NCBI GenBank assembly: GCA_050084985.1
Contig: JBITNC010000001.1
Location: 77,438,001-77,502,000 of the forward strand
Origin: Nageia nagi
Lineage: Eukaryota > Pinophyta
Direction: 5' to 3'
Length of the DNA stretch: 64,000 nt
Below the pieces are notes generated by a model. That model saw only the letters and a list, made by a program, of their open reading frames with translations. It did no database searches and had not been told where the DNA came from. Shown here piece after piece: positions 1 through 11,050 of the stretch (within the stretch, counting starts at the first letter, position 1; each line of letters starts with the position of its first letter). Both the position numbers and the translations under genes were made by a program.

Positions 1-179
1 TAAAATGATCCTAAAATTGTTTCAGCCAAAATTCAACCAAAAATGGATAAATAAGATAATGGGGCAACAAAATAGTTAAAAGAGATAGAATAAGTATTGC
101 TTAAATAGAAAAAGGATAGCCTTTTATATGAGATAATCTATAGTGAACCAATACATCCAAATGTTCCAAAAAAAGATAT

Positions 180-1060
180 ACCTTATAAGTTTGAAATTCT
201 TAAAATTGAACCTTTTAAACTAAAACAAGATCCTAAAGAACATTTAATAAAATTTAAATATATCAATTATTTAATTACCAATGATGATGCTTTAATGCTA
301 TGAATATTTCCCATGACACTTGCTAGTCAAACCTTGGATTGGTATAATAGTTTGCCAGAATATAGTATTAAAACTTATTCTCAGTTGGCAAACCTTTTTC
401 TACAACATTTTAGGATTAATATTAAAGATAAAACTTCTATTATTGATCTAACAAGACTACAACAAGTCCTTGATGAATCAATAAATGATTTCATTTCATG
501 ATGGTGAGTAATTTTCACAAGCATACCTTATACATTGCCTCAAGAAGAATTAGGAAAATTATTTAGTCAAAGTTTCTTAAGACCTATAGCTAGCATATTA
601 CTTATGCAACAACATAAAATGTTTGAAGATGCTATATCTTAGGCAGTAGTAATTAAACGAGTTAAAATTCAAGATGGCAAAATAAAAGGTAAAAAATAAG
701 AAGGATATGTAAAAACTAAGACACAAATAGATAAGGTGATGCCAACTAATAAAGTATCTATACAAAAAGAAGAAGAATTTAATCCAACCTCAAAAGAAGA
801 TGAAGAACCAAAATGAAACCAAAAATTTGAAAGAGATACAAAACCTCCTAGGAATTTTACACCTTTATCTGAACCTCTTCAAGATATTTTAAAGAAAATG
901 TTAGATCATAATTTAATAATATTACTTGAACTTAGATCAGATGAAATGCAAAATAATAAATGGTATAGAGAAAATAAATTTTGTAATTATCATCGACAAA
1001 AAGGTCATGATACAAATCAATGTCGTTGATTGAAACATGTAATCCAAGATTTAATTGATG
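180..1060 (+). pseudogene. E1 gag (capsid and zinc knuckle), decayed
   Basis: The retrotransposon gag domain reads around 313-501 (LDWYNSLPEYSI..., then LFLQHFRIN) and continues after a TGA into IPYTLPQEELGKLF-like sequence. The longest open piece is 62 codons from the ATG at 313. A nucleocapsid zinc knuckle lies near 979-1026 with spacing C-x2-YH-x4-GH-x4-C (CNYHRQKGHDTNQC), a form common in Tat-type elements. The protein would package element RNA into virus-like particles. Several TAG/TGA codons interrupt the frame, so no full-length product is possible. Confidence 0.75.
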
Positions 1061-1489
1061 AGGGAAAATTATAGGTAGATACCCCTTTGGAAAACCCTAA
1101 TAAAGAATTAGGTATTTATCAAAATCCTCTTCCACATCATACAAATAATTATTTCATGGAATACAAATCAAGTAATACATAAATATGATCCAAATTACAT
1201 AGGGTATGTTTCTATGATTAGTGTTGCCACAAGAGCACAAAAAAGTCAAAATAAACAAAATACAACAATGAATCAACAAAATGTAATGCCACAAATAACA
1301 AGACCTAAACATCCTAAAGTGTTAGTAAAAGAAGCATTACAACAACAATTAAAAATATCACAAGTTAAATTATCCTAATTTGATTTGTTACAACAATCAA
1401 AAGATCATTGAGATGCGATGAATCATATTTTATAAAAAATTGAGCTAGATATTAATGATCCTAAAAGTTTTGCTAGTCTTGTAGGTAAC

Positions 1490-2068
1490 ATAAGATAAAT
1501 TCAAAAACCAATGATTACATTTTATGATCATGAAATAAAACATTGGATAAATTCATCTGGAATTGATCCACCATTACACATTGTAGAAAATATTTATGGA
1601 AAGATGTTTAAACGAGTCTTAATTGATGAAAGATCTTCAATAAATATTATATTGATAACTACTTTTCAAAATTTAAATATTCTATTTTCACATATTAAGG
1701 CACAAAATTTACAATTAAAAGGCTTTAATGATGTATTATATCCAACAATTGGATCAATATCTATACCTATTACAGTTGGATCAAAAATAGTTCAAATTGT
1801 GTTACAGGTCATCAAAGGGGATTTTACATAATACAATATCCTCTTAGAAAGACCTTGGATTAAAGATATGCAATGCGTTCCTTCAAAATATCATAATTAT
1901 TTTAAATACATACATAATAGATTAGTACATTATGTCCTTAGATATGATAATCCATATTCACATTGTAACACTGTAGGAATTCCTAATAAGATTACTCTAT
2001 CTTCCACTCATTTCTTTATGACATATTTATCAAAATCTTCAAAACATAATGATAAAAAAATATTTTAA
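1490..2068 (+). pseudogene. E1 retropepsin-type aspartic protease, decayed
   Basis: The frame starting at 1511 contains KRVLIDERSSINIIL, the position of the usual VLIDGGSSVNIL active site. The catalytic Asp is kept but the following Gly-Gly reads Glu-Arg, so the enzyme would be inactive. After a TAA near 1831 the same frame continues with NILLERPWIKDMQCVPSKYH, matching the conserved GRPW...A.PS.YH segment after the protease of plant gypsy elements. The protease would normally process Gag-Pol. It sits between gag and RT as expected. Confidence 0.72.
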
Positions 2069-2079
2069 AACAAGAAAAA

Positions 2080-3095
2080 CAAAAGCAAGTAATGGATAGT
2101 CCAAAAATAAGTAATTTATTTTCTAAATCAAATAGTTTAAATCTACAAGAAAAAGAATCTTGGCAAAATCAAACACAAACATTAAACATGTTGTATGATG
2201 CTTCTTCATCTAAAACTAGTAATATAGTAGCTTCATCTCAAGAGAAATTATCGTAGGATAGATTAAATGAAATTTCTCATACAAAAGCTAAGTTATCTAA
2301 TCTAGGTATTAGATAATATGATATTGATGATGTAATATTTAATATTCCCACTGCTCAAGAGATTGGATAACCTTATCAAGAATCAAGTGTTGTACGATAA
2401 CTTATTTCACTGGGAGAAAAAGCTAATCAAACATTATTTGTATATGCAGGAATTGATAAACCTGATGAAAAACCTATTTCAAAAATTAGTAAGGAACCAT
2501 TTTGTAATTTCTTGGATTATTTGTCACCATATGTGTGATCTTTTATCCAATGATATTTTGATAAATGTCATTGGAAAGGGCACATATTAGAATGATATGA
2601 ACAAGGCCCATGACATATAATAGACATATATTATCAAATACCTATAGATAAGATGGGATTAGGATAAAAGTGTGAAACAAAATATAATTCAAATAAATAC
2701 ATGATAGAATTACAACATAAAAATCTCACATATGAAGAATCTCTTTACCTCTATCATCCATTAAAATCAAATGATGATAGTACATTTGATAAGTTGATAT
2801 CTAATTATTTATTTAATAATGACATATCAATCAGTATGGTTCAAATTGAACAAATCATTGAAAATATAAAACCTATATCTCTACAATCCAAAGTAAAAGT
2901 AAATTCAACTTTGATTGAAAGCAATATTAGAGAAGCAGAAGAATATGATTTAAGTGATAAAACTTCGATCCGTATACCCAATCAATTAGAAGAAGGATCA
3001 CATATAGTAATTGAAGAAACTATTGATGTTAATATTAGTGATGATTCTACTAAGCTTAAAATTATTTAGTTAGGAAAATCTTTAATAGAGGAAGA
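2080..3095 (+). pseudogene. E1 protease-RT linker, weakly coding
   Basis: Broken open pieces at 2363-2590 and 2701-3069 read as polar, acidic sequence with no recognisable domain. This is the variable linker between protease and reverse transcriptase in gypsy polyproteins. The 122-codon piece ends just before the conserved RT leader (TYEDM near 3150). I assign no function. Confidence 0.45.
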
Positions 3096-3097
3096 GA

Positions 3098-4000
3098 AAA
3101 AGTTATTTATATCTATTTTGAAAGAAAAATAGGCCATATTTGCATGAACATATGAAGATATGCTTGGTATAACTGCCAATCTAGTTGTTCACAATCTAGG
3201 TCTTAAAGATGATGCTAAACTTATTCAGCAAAATTTACAAAAAATGAATCCTACACTAGGCTTTATGGTAAAAGAAGAATTACAAAAATTATTAGATGCC
3301 AAATTTTTACAACCAATTGATTATTCAAAATGGATTTCAAATATAGTTCTTGTAAAGGAACCAAATGGAAAAATTTGTATCTATACCAATTTTAGGGATT
3401 TAAATAAAGCATGTCCTAAAGATGATTTACCACTCCCTAATATAGATAACTTGGTGGATGCCATGGTAGGACATGAAATGATTTCACTTATAGATGGATT
3501 TTATGGTTATAATCAAATAAAATTTTCTCCCAAAGACCAACATAAAACTACATTTATAAACCATGGGGAACCTTTTGTAATAAATTAATGCCCTTTGGTA
3601 TTAAAAATATTGGAGCAACATATCAAAGAGAAATGACATACATCTTTCATAATTATATGTATAATATCATAGGAGATTATGTCAATGAATTATTGGCTAA
3701 TTCTAAAATAAGAGAGCAACATCTTGAGATATTGATAAAAATATGTGATAGATTGTTAGAATTTAATGTTCATCTCAACACAAAGAAATGTGTTTTTGGA
3801 GTAACTTTAGGAAAATTATTAGGATTCATTGTATCTCAATGAGGAATCAAAATAGATCCTCATAAAATTAAATCAATAACAGACATGCCTCCTCCTTCCA
3901 ATATTAAACAATTGCAAAGTTTCAAGGAAAATTACAAGCAATTAGACATTTTATTTCATAATTGTTAGATAAATGTAAACCTTTTACTAAATTGTTAAAA
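3098..4000 (+). pseudogene. E1 reverse transcriptase, catalytic YVDD lost
   Basis: RT (RVT_1) begins with the leader TYEDMLGI near 3150. Palm and finger motifs follow: WISNIVLVKEPNGKICIYTNFRDLNKACPK, PLPNIDNLVDAMVG, and SLIDGFYGYNQIK holding the first catalytic Asp. A frameshift at about 3585 moves the reading frame into MPFGIKNIGATYQREMT. The catalytic box is YVNE (about 3676-3687) instead of YVDD, so both metal-binding Asp residues are replaced. The thumb region continues to GFIVSQ*GI. The enzyme would have copied element RNA to DNA but is dead by sequence. Confidence 0.88.
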
Positions 4001-4004
4001 AAGG

Positions 4005-4470
4005 GAACTATTTTTCATTGGGGTAAAGAAAAAAAAGAAATTCTAGATGAAATTAAATAATATTTATTAACACCACTAGTGTTAAGTCCTTTGTAAGCCA
4101 ATGAATCATTTTTGCTCTATTCATCAGCAACAAAAAACACATTAGGTATTATGCTTGCTCAAAAGAATGAACACAAGAAAGAGCAAGTCATATATTACCT
4201 TAGTTGAACATTTATGGATTATGAAATTAAGTATGCATATATGAAAAAACTATGTTTAGCCATCATTTTCATAATGAAAGAACTTAGGCATTACATGTTA
4301 AACCATACTACTTATGTTATTGCAAAAGCTAACCCCCTTAAATATATGATGAATAAAACTTACCAAAATACAAGAACATTAAAATGGATCATGTATTTAA
4401 CTAAATTTGATTTAGAATTCATTAGTCAAAAATCCATCAAAGGTCAAGTTATAGCTAATTATTTAGTAGA
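4005..4470 (+). pseudogene. E1 RNase H (gypsy type), decayed
   Basis: RNase H follows the RT thumb: FHWGKEKKEILDEIK, then a tether with LLYSSATKNTLGIMLAQ, and RHYMLNHTTYVIAKANPLKYMM, matching the usual RHY...F.V.TD.NPL segment of the RT-linked RNase H. The normal Asp in 'L.TDHNPL' reads Ala. A stop lies near 4206, after which a 181-codon open piece starts at 4214 and runs into the next domain. It would remove RNA from the RNA-DNA hybrid during reverse transcription. Confidence 0.75.
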
Positions 4471-4544
4471 AGCACCTTTACAAGATGATAATACCCTTAT
4501 CATAGAATTTCCTGACGAACACATATTTCAATTAGATAATGTTG

Positions 4545-4985
4545 CCTTACCAATAGAATTGGAAGAAGAATGGGATATGATAATACATTTTAATGGATCT
4601 AAATGTGAAAAGGGAGGTGGAGCAGGTGTTATATTTTTCACTCCTCAAGGAATACCAATTACATACTCATTCATATTAGATTTTCTTTGTACAAATAATA
4701 ATGCTAAATATGAGGCCTTAATATTAGCTATTAAGATTGCTCTAAAATTAAAACTATGAAAAGTAAAATTCATTGAAGATTTATTGTTAATTGTAAATCA
4801 AATTAAAGGAATATTTCAATGTAAAGAACCTTTACTTAAAAAATATAAATAAATAGTTGAAAATTTATTATCTTTATTGACAAAATATGAAATTCAATCA
4901 AATCCCATATCAAATAATAGATTCATTGATGCTATGGCATCAATTGGATCATTAATACCTCAAAATCCTCACCACTAAAACATTC
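4545..4985 (+). pseudogene. E1 second RNase H, archaeal type (aRNH), after RNase H
   Basis: WDMIIHFNGSKCEKGGGAGVIF matches the start of archaeal-type RNase H (usually FDGS...GAG). The first catalytic Asp reads Asn. NNNAKYEALILAIKIAL carries the conserved Glu, EDLLLIVNQIKG the third motif, and RFIDAMAS the last Asp. A TGA at 4757 breaks the frame. A second RNase H between the RT-linked RNase H and integrase is the known signature of the Tat lineage; its exact role is not settled. Confidence 0.8.
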
Positions 4986-4999
4986 ACATTAAAATAGTA

Positions 5000-6335
5000 C
5001 AAATAACAGAGTCTACTTTAGAAATGGATGATAAAACATATGATGTTTTGGACATCACAATAGAAGAAAAAAATCTATGGTATGACTAATTAGTTAAATT
5101 TTTATGAGATGGAGTTTTACTTAAAGATTCAACAAAATCAGCTATGAAAGCTTTTAAATTACAAGCATCTCATTATTGCATGTGAGGTGATATACTATAT
5201 TAAAGAAGATTTGATGGTATATTAATGTGTTGTTTAGAATGGGTTGATTCACAAATTGCAATTTCATCTACACATGATGGAATATCAGAGGACATTTTAG
5301 CAAACCTACTATTACAAAATGTTTAATACGCATGGGATATTATTGGCCTACAATGGAACATGATTGTATCAAGTACATTAAAAAATGAATTAAGTGTCTA
5401 CAGCATGCTCACCATTTTGTTCAACCTTTGCAAGCGCTACAACCAATGTAATCTTTATAGCCATTTTCACAATGGGCCTTAGATCTCATAGGACAAATAT
5501 CCCCTACATCATTAGAAGGTCATAAATTTATTACAACAACTACTAAATATTTTATGAAATGGGTCAAAGCAATACCTATGATTTCAACAAAAGTTCCTAA
5601 AATAGTTGAATTCATATTACATCATCTTATCTATCAATTTGGCATTCCTACTCAAATCATTACTAATAATGGAAAAAAATTTAAAAATAAAGAAGTATTA
5701 GCATTATGTAAAGCATATCACATATGAATTAGCTTTTCAAAAACATATTATCCTCAAGGTAATGGTCAAGTTTAGGCTACAAATAAAACCATTTGAAGTA
5801 TTCTAGTTAAAATTGTTAATGATTCTCATAAAGATTGGCATTTTTTAATTCCACATGCTTTATGATCATATCGTACAAGCATTAGAACACCAAATGGGGT
5901 AACCCCATTTTCCCTTATTTATGGTTCAGAAGTGGTATTGCCATTAGAGATGGAAATTCATTTTTTACGAATTGATTTACAAGACTATATAACTGATGAA
6001 GTAGTAAGATAAGCAAAATTAGATTAATTATTACTTTTAGATGAAAAATGAGTCCATTCATTAGAACATATGCATGTATACCAAGAATGTACCAAATGAG
6101 GATTTGATAAGAAAGTTAAGATATGTGAATTTAATACAAGGGATTTAGTTTTAAAAGAAAACTAACAAACATCTTGTATGGAACACCAATTACATGATTA
6201 ATTTGCTCCAAATTGGTTAGGATCTTACATAATCAAGAAAAAATATGGTTCTAGGGCATATCATTTGGCTGATATGGAAGGAAATGAAGAGCATGAACCC
6301 ATGAACATCATGCACCTTTGACCATTCTATAGTTA
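5000..6335 (+). pseudogene. E1 integrase, decayed
   Basis: The core reads WPFSQWALDLIGQISPTSLEGHKFI (first catalytic Asp), GIPTQIITNNGKKF (second Asp changed to Asn) and TYYPQGNGQV.ATNKTI (the usual Glu after NGQVE is not seen because of a stop). The C-terminal part includes WSYRTSIRTPNGVTPFSLIYGSEVVLP and the GPY-like APNWLGSYIIKKKYGSRAYHLADMEG. The zinc-binding N-terminus (5170-5430) is scrambled by frameshifts. Integrase would insert the cDNA into the host genome. The order after aRNH fits a Tat-type gypsy element. Confidence 0.85.
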
Positions 6336-6395
6336 GAAAAAACATTTTCTCTTTGTAAATAGTGTATATACATGTTTTATATATTAAAAAAAATT

Positions 6396-6420
6396 GATAT
6401 ATATATATATATATATATTA
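6396..6420. repeat. (AT)n microsatellite
   Basis: About 12 uninterrupted AT dinucleotide units, just after the E1 integrase remnant. Simple sequence, no inferred function. Confidence 0.9.
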
Positions 6421-7906
6421 TGTATTGGTAGATGGCTTTTAAATGGTCAAAGGATATCCATGTAATGGACAATAGAAGAGGACTTCAATGGCTACCTTAG
6501 TATGCAAAATCTTGATATCTAGGAGATAGAGCTATCATGTGTGTAACGCAAAATATTACTTCTAAAATGAGAAATTTCTTACATTTACCTATTAATAGAA
6601 AAAAAACTAATAGTATTAAAAAATCAACCTAATCCATATGATGAATGGTGAATAGAAAATGAAGGAGATGATATCAATATTTACATTGACAAATCCATGT
6701 ATTTTGTTGATTTATGCATTATCATGATCAAGTTGAAAAGATAAATCTAATATGTTTTCATTGGCCTATGTCCTCACCATGATTGATACTTGATTGTAAT
6801 TTCAATAATTGGGTTTTGAATATAGTGTATCACACTTCACAAAATTTAGATCTTCTTTTTGATTGGGTAAGTCAAATTGTAGGAGATCTTAATCATCATA
6901 AAATAATATATGATTTTACCACTTAATTTGTCCCAACTCCAAGACAATTTGAAAAGCTAATTCAAAAAATTAATTATCATTTTTCTCATATGAAGTCATG
7001 TTTTTGTTCATCACCTTCACACAAAGGTTTAACACAATAAATGCCTTCAAAAATCTTATAAACTCATCTTCCATAATTTCAAATTCATAAATACAATTTG
7101 CATTTTGTTGAATGATATCATGATGATAAATATGTAAAAATGCTACAAAGAAATCCATGTAAAGTTAGGTCTCAAGTGTTTTCATTACCTATGGAAATAC
7201 AAGAGAAAATAGCTATGTATTATTACAATGATTAAATCTTTTAAGCTTCGGTATTAAAACATAATGGGTATAAAGTAACTATTGAAATAGATGCCAAAGA
7301 AATATGGATGGAATTAGAGTTATAAATGAGTTTAAATGATTTATTTCATATACATTGGCATTATCAAAGACCTAAAATTTCCCTGAATTGTGTTGATCAT
7401 GTGAACATAAAGTATTAGGGATGAATCATATCACTTACTAATGTTCTTAATAACTCAATAATTCAGTATAATACTTCTATAATCCCCAATCATGATATTA
7501 TATGCGATTACACTTCACTTTTCTGTAAAACATGTTGTATCGATAATGCTATAAATACAAAATTAAGATTTAAAAGGATGCTTCAATGACTTAATTTATG
7601 AAGAAAATAAAACATGAAGTTTATCCTACACATATTGAAAAGGATTACATGGATCAACTCATCAAGAATGTACAACCATGTTCATCATTATTTTTGTGTT
7701 TCCATTATTGTGCACAATCAAGTACACTATCACCTACTCAATTATTTAATATTGGTAAACAATATTTAGAGTCATCCATCAACCATAGAGTTATACAAAA
7801 GTATAGATCAAAACCAAAGGTATTTCAATTTTTGTCACCTCCATTAATTATTTATCCACCTAGACATCATCCATCTATTCTTGGAATAGGGCCATATTAT
7901 CTTTGA
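6420..7906 (+). pseudogene. Extra sense reading frame downstream of E1 integrase
   Basis: After integrase, coding-like sequence continues on the same strand in stop-interrupted but consistent frames. One stretch (about 6710-7010) reads YHDQVEKINLICFHWPMSSP, VLNIVYHTSQNLDLLFDWVS and FVPTPRQFEKLIQKINYHFS. A second (7170-7590) reads QVFSLPMEIQEKIAMYYYND and IWMELEL. It has a Cys-rich DYTSLFCKTCCID segment. The last open piece, 102 codons, starts at 7598 and ends with a Pro/His-rich tail (PPLIIYPPRHHPS). I recognise no domain. Additional frames between integrase and the 3' LTR are known in plant Tat-type elements, which is the most likely explanation. Confidence 0.5.
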
Positions 7907-7960
7907 TTGAATCCTCCATATTATTATGTTTAAAAACAAAGAGGTTGGACCATTGTTAAA

Positions 7961-8013
7961 ATATCATCCCATAATATTTGAAGGACTTATTAATTCTAAA
8001 AAAAAAAATTATG

Positions 8014-8047
<34 letters not shown>

Positions 8048-9299
8048 TATATATATTATTTAAACTCAAAAATATATAATTCTAAAGTGTCTTGGCTACA
8101 GGGTGTGCTACCTTATATATATATCCCATTATTAAATTAGGGAATGTTATCCTTATTTGATGAAAAATATAATGATTTAGATAACTTAGTAATTTATATT
8201 TATATATTTATCCATTCATATATATCATTTGTACACATATTACATCGCATATGTATGATTAACATAATATTGTTTAAAGTTATCATCATTCTAGCTTCTA
8301 TTATGATATCTAAATTTTAGTCAAGTTAAATATGATAGACAAACATATTTGATATATTTGGAATATTTTGAACTCAAACACTATTCTCACATTTAAAATC
8401 TCAAAACAAATAGACATTAAGTGTTTTGAAGTATAGTTTTAAAGGAAATATTCTCCCATTATTTTGCTTCATCCCAAACCCAAGGTAAAAAGAGAGAGAG
8501 AGACAAAAGAGAAAAAAGAAAAGAAGTCTAGAATATATGCTTAGGTTATTGTAGTATCCTCTATCAGGGATATGGATGCCTGACTGGAAATAGAGCAAGG
8601 CTGTAGTGGGATATAGGGGTTAATCTTCATTGGGGCTATGGATGCCTATCTAGCAATGGGGCATACATAACAAAGAGGCAATATGTCCAAAGAAATTTGG
8701 ACCACTATATGCACATAAGGAGAATTAACTTTAAACTATGCTTTTAAAAAACATTTAATTTATGGAAGTCTAGAGAAGTAAATGAATATCACCATGCATA
8801 ATGAGTTCAATATTATCCATATATCCCAATATAAAATTATCTTTATTATTATTTAAATTGATAAGTGATCTTATTATTCTAGTTATCTTCTATATTTGTA
8901 TAACATTTCTTATCATATATACACATAGATAACCAAGAAATGGAAAATGATGCATCTAATTCTATACTATTATACTTAAAATATGTCCTATAAAATTTTA
9001 TTTACAAAAATTTCATTGTCTAGTATTTATATAACCTTTATGATAATAGGATCAAAATATTCAAACATCATTCAATATATGAAACCATCATAAAATTGAA
9101 TATATAATAATAAGAAAACATATCATCATATAACTATTTGCCAATAGAAAACTAAACATTACATCATCCAAAATATCCTCAACTACTCAATCATATAACA
9201 TATCAAATCATAACATCTCAAATTACATCATCTCATAAAAAATATAAACATATAAAAATACATGATCTTATAAAGTATACAGTCTCATCATCATGATAA
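7961..9299. other. No gene seen; possible E1 3' region
   Basis: AT-rich sequence without a convincing reading frame. It holds a purine-rich tract (about 8483-8530, AGAGAGAGAGA within A-rich purines) that could be a degraded polypurine tract, and two diverged copies of a GGGATATGGATGCC-like segment near 8568 and 8634. I could not find an LTR pair to confirm an element boundary. Confidence 0.4.
8012..8056. repeat. Compound (TA)n(CA)n(TA)n microsatellite
   Basis: A run of TA units passes into six CA units and back to AT units. It lies in the noncoding stretch after the E1 downstream frame. Confidence 0.9.
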
Positions 9300-11050
9300 A
9301 AATACAATATGGGAATCCTCATGGACTACCAAAACCACTAGATACTCTTTAAGGACTACTCCAACCACTATCCTAACCTCAAGAACTACCATGATCTCTC
9401 TATCTTCTGCTTGTCTCTTTAGTGCCATGACTAGGAGGAGTAGTACCAACAAAACTTGTAGGATTGGTTGGTCATGTAGCCCCCCATAACTTTGATGATC
9501 TCATAATACCATAAGAGGATGGCCAAGGTGTAGCACCCTTGCTAAGATAGGCTTTTGATCTCACTTTCTTGCATGGAGAACCTACTATCACCTGAGCACC
9601 ACTGCTAGCCTGCTATACAAATAAGTCAATAGGAATCTGAGTCACTAGGATGTCACCTCTATCATCATCATCTCTACCTAGGGAAACTCCCTTCTCAACT
9701 GGACTCATTCTTCTCTCCTTTGAAATAATTTACTTAATAGCATCTATCATCCTCTCCTCTCCCTCACATATTGCTATCTCACCTATGGATACACCCACCT
9801 CCTCAGCATCATCAATGTGCTAACAAACATATCTACCTTCTCCATCATCATAACCACCTTCTAACTCAACATGCCACCAAGCTGTAAACTTCTTAGTAAC
9901 ACCAATATCATCTACCCCAGTATCATCCTCAGCCAATACCTCCTCTTGAGTAGGATTTGGCTCTACATACACCAAAGATTGAACACCATCCCTTGAGATG
10001 GTACCCTCACATTGATAGAGCACTGGTGAAGGTGGAATGTCCTAAACTAAACCAAACTAGCAATTTGCTCTCTCAAAATAAAAAAACTCAAGAAAATCTA
10101 TCCATATACCACTCAATACACATGGCTTCTAAATACCAATAATATCTCCTACAAGTTCATCCCAAATTAGATATAAATGATAAGGTCTAAACCTCACCTG
10201 ATCCAAAACTAATTGAGATAGGATGAAATGGTAATAGGCCACATCTCACCTAACACCATTTGATGGATGAACATAAAAATCATCATGCCATCGAATGATG
10301 CATGCCTCATACTCCAAATGGCTACCAAACCTAGCCATTGGTAATATTGAAGGGCAAGCTATAGCAATATGCTCATAAGCCCATGTCTACAAAGTGATAG
10401 TAACTAACAATGAGGCATGATGCCCTTAAGATAAAAGAATAGCTCTCTATAAATCTAAGCTAATAGTGTAGGCACCCAAGCATACATTGTCTCATGCTAT
10501 ATCAATCTACTATAATCAATAAAAGCAACCATGGAAATCTTGCACCACTAGTATCTAGGAGAGCATAACATTGAACTAATCATATCAAATATGAAAAATG
10601 TATAGCTTCCATTTGATCCTCCATCCAATACTAGTAATATTGGATCCCTCTAGAAATAATTTCAAAAATAATAGCATCAACTTTATCTACTCCATAAAAA
10701 TATGAAATTACTGGCAAAGCTCTAGCTCTATCTACCACATGTTGTATCCTCTAAACATGGGTAGGTAGCCTATATAATCAATGAATATCCTCTAAAATGA
10801 TTGTCATCTCCCTAGTTAGGAGATGAGGTCAAAGTATGAGCATTCCATCTATTTAATAAAGCTACCAATAAAGGATACTCCCAATGAATGTGACCCATAT
10901 ATGGGCCCATGCCAAATCGAACCATCCTAAAAAAAGTGTGATCAATAGGACCTAGAAACTCCCTACCCAATTGAATGATAGAAGGGTATCTACCATGAGG
11001 CTAAAAAATGTCTCAAACTTGCAAATTCATAAAACTTAACTTAAAAAAAA
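9300..11050 (-). pseudogene. Plant mobile domain (aminotransferase-like) protein remnant
   Basis: Read on the minus strand from about 11010 downwards: PHGRYPSIIQLGREFLGPID, then VRFGMGPYMGHIHWEYPLLV and NRWNAHTLTSSPN. After a 1-base frameshift near 10820 follow EMTIILEDIH, LYRLPTHV, RIQHVVDRARALPVISYFYG and GVRWDVAYYHFILSQLVLDQ. The GEMT.TL.D....LGLP pattern and following WD...Y......D.V.PY section are the hallmark of the plant mobile domain (PMD). An acidic tail with PNPTQEEVLAEDDTGVDDIG (67-codon open piece 10023-9820) follows. Stops occur throughout. It is antisense to E1 and may be an antisense extra frame of that element, or an independent PMD (MULE-associated or host) gene. Function of such proteins is largely unknown. 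Confidence 0.72.

Larger units (their letters stand above)
1..7960 (+). mobile_element. Ty3/gypsy element E1 (Tat-like), 5' end outside window
   Basis: Plus-strand domains occur in the gypsy order gag, protease, RT, RNase H, integrase, with a second archaeal-type RNase H between RNase H and integrase. That arrangement, plus a CNYH-type zinc knuckle, is typical of the plant Tat lineage. In-frame stops and frameshifts occur throughout, so it is an old dead copy. The 5' LTR must lie left of position 1. I could not place the 3' LTR; the last readable coding sequence ends at 7906. Family assignment is good, but the right boundary is arbitrary. Confidence 0.85.

Noticed and set aside
8483-8530. Purine tract as E1 polypurine tract
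   Set aside because: Reads as a simple AG repeat; no LTR start or second LTR copy could be identified next to it.
9957-10142. 61-codon plus-strand frame
   Set aside because: Antisense to the plant mobile domain remnant, which shows recognisable motifs on the minus strand.
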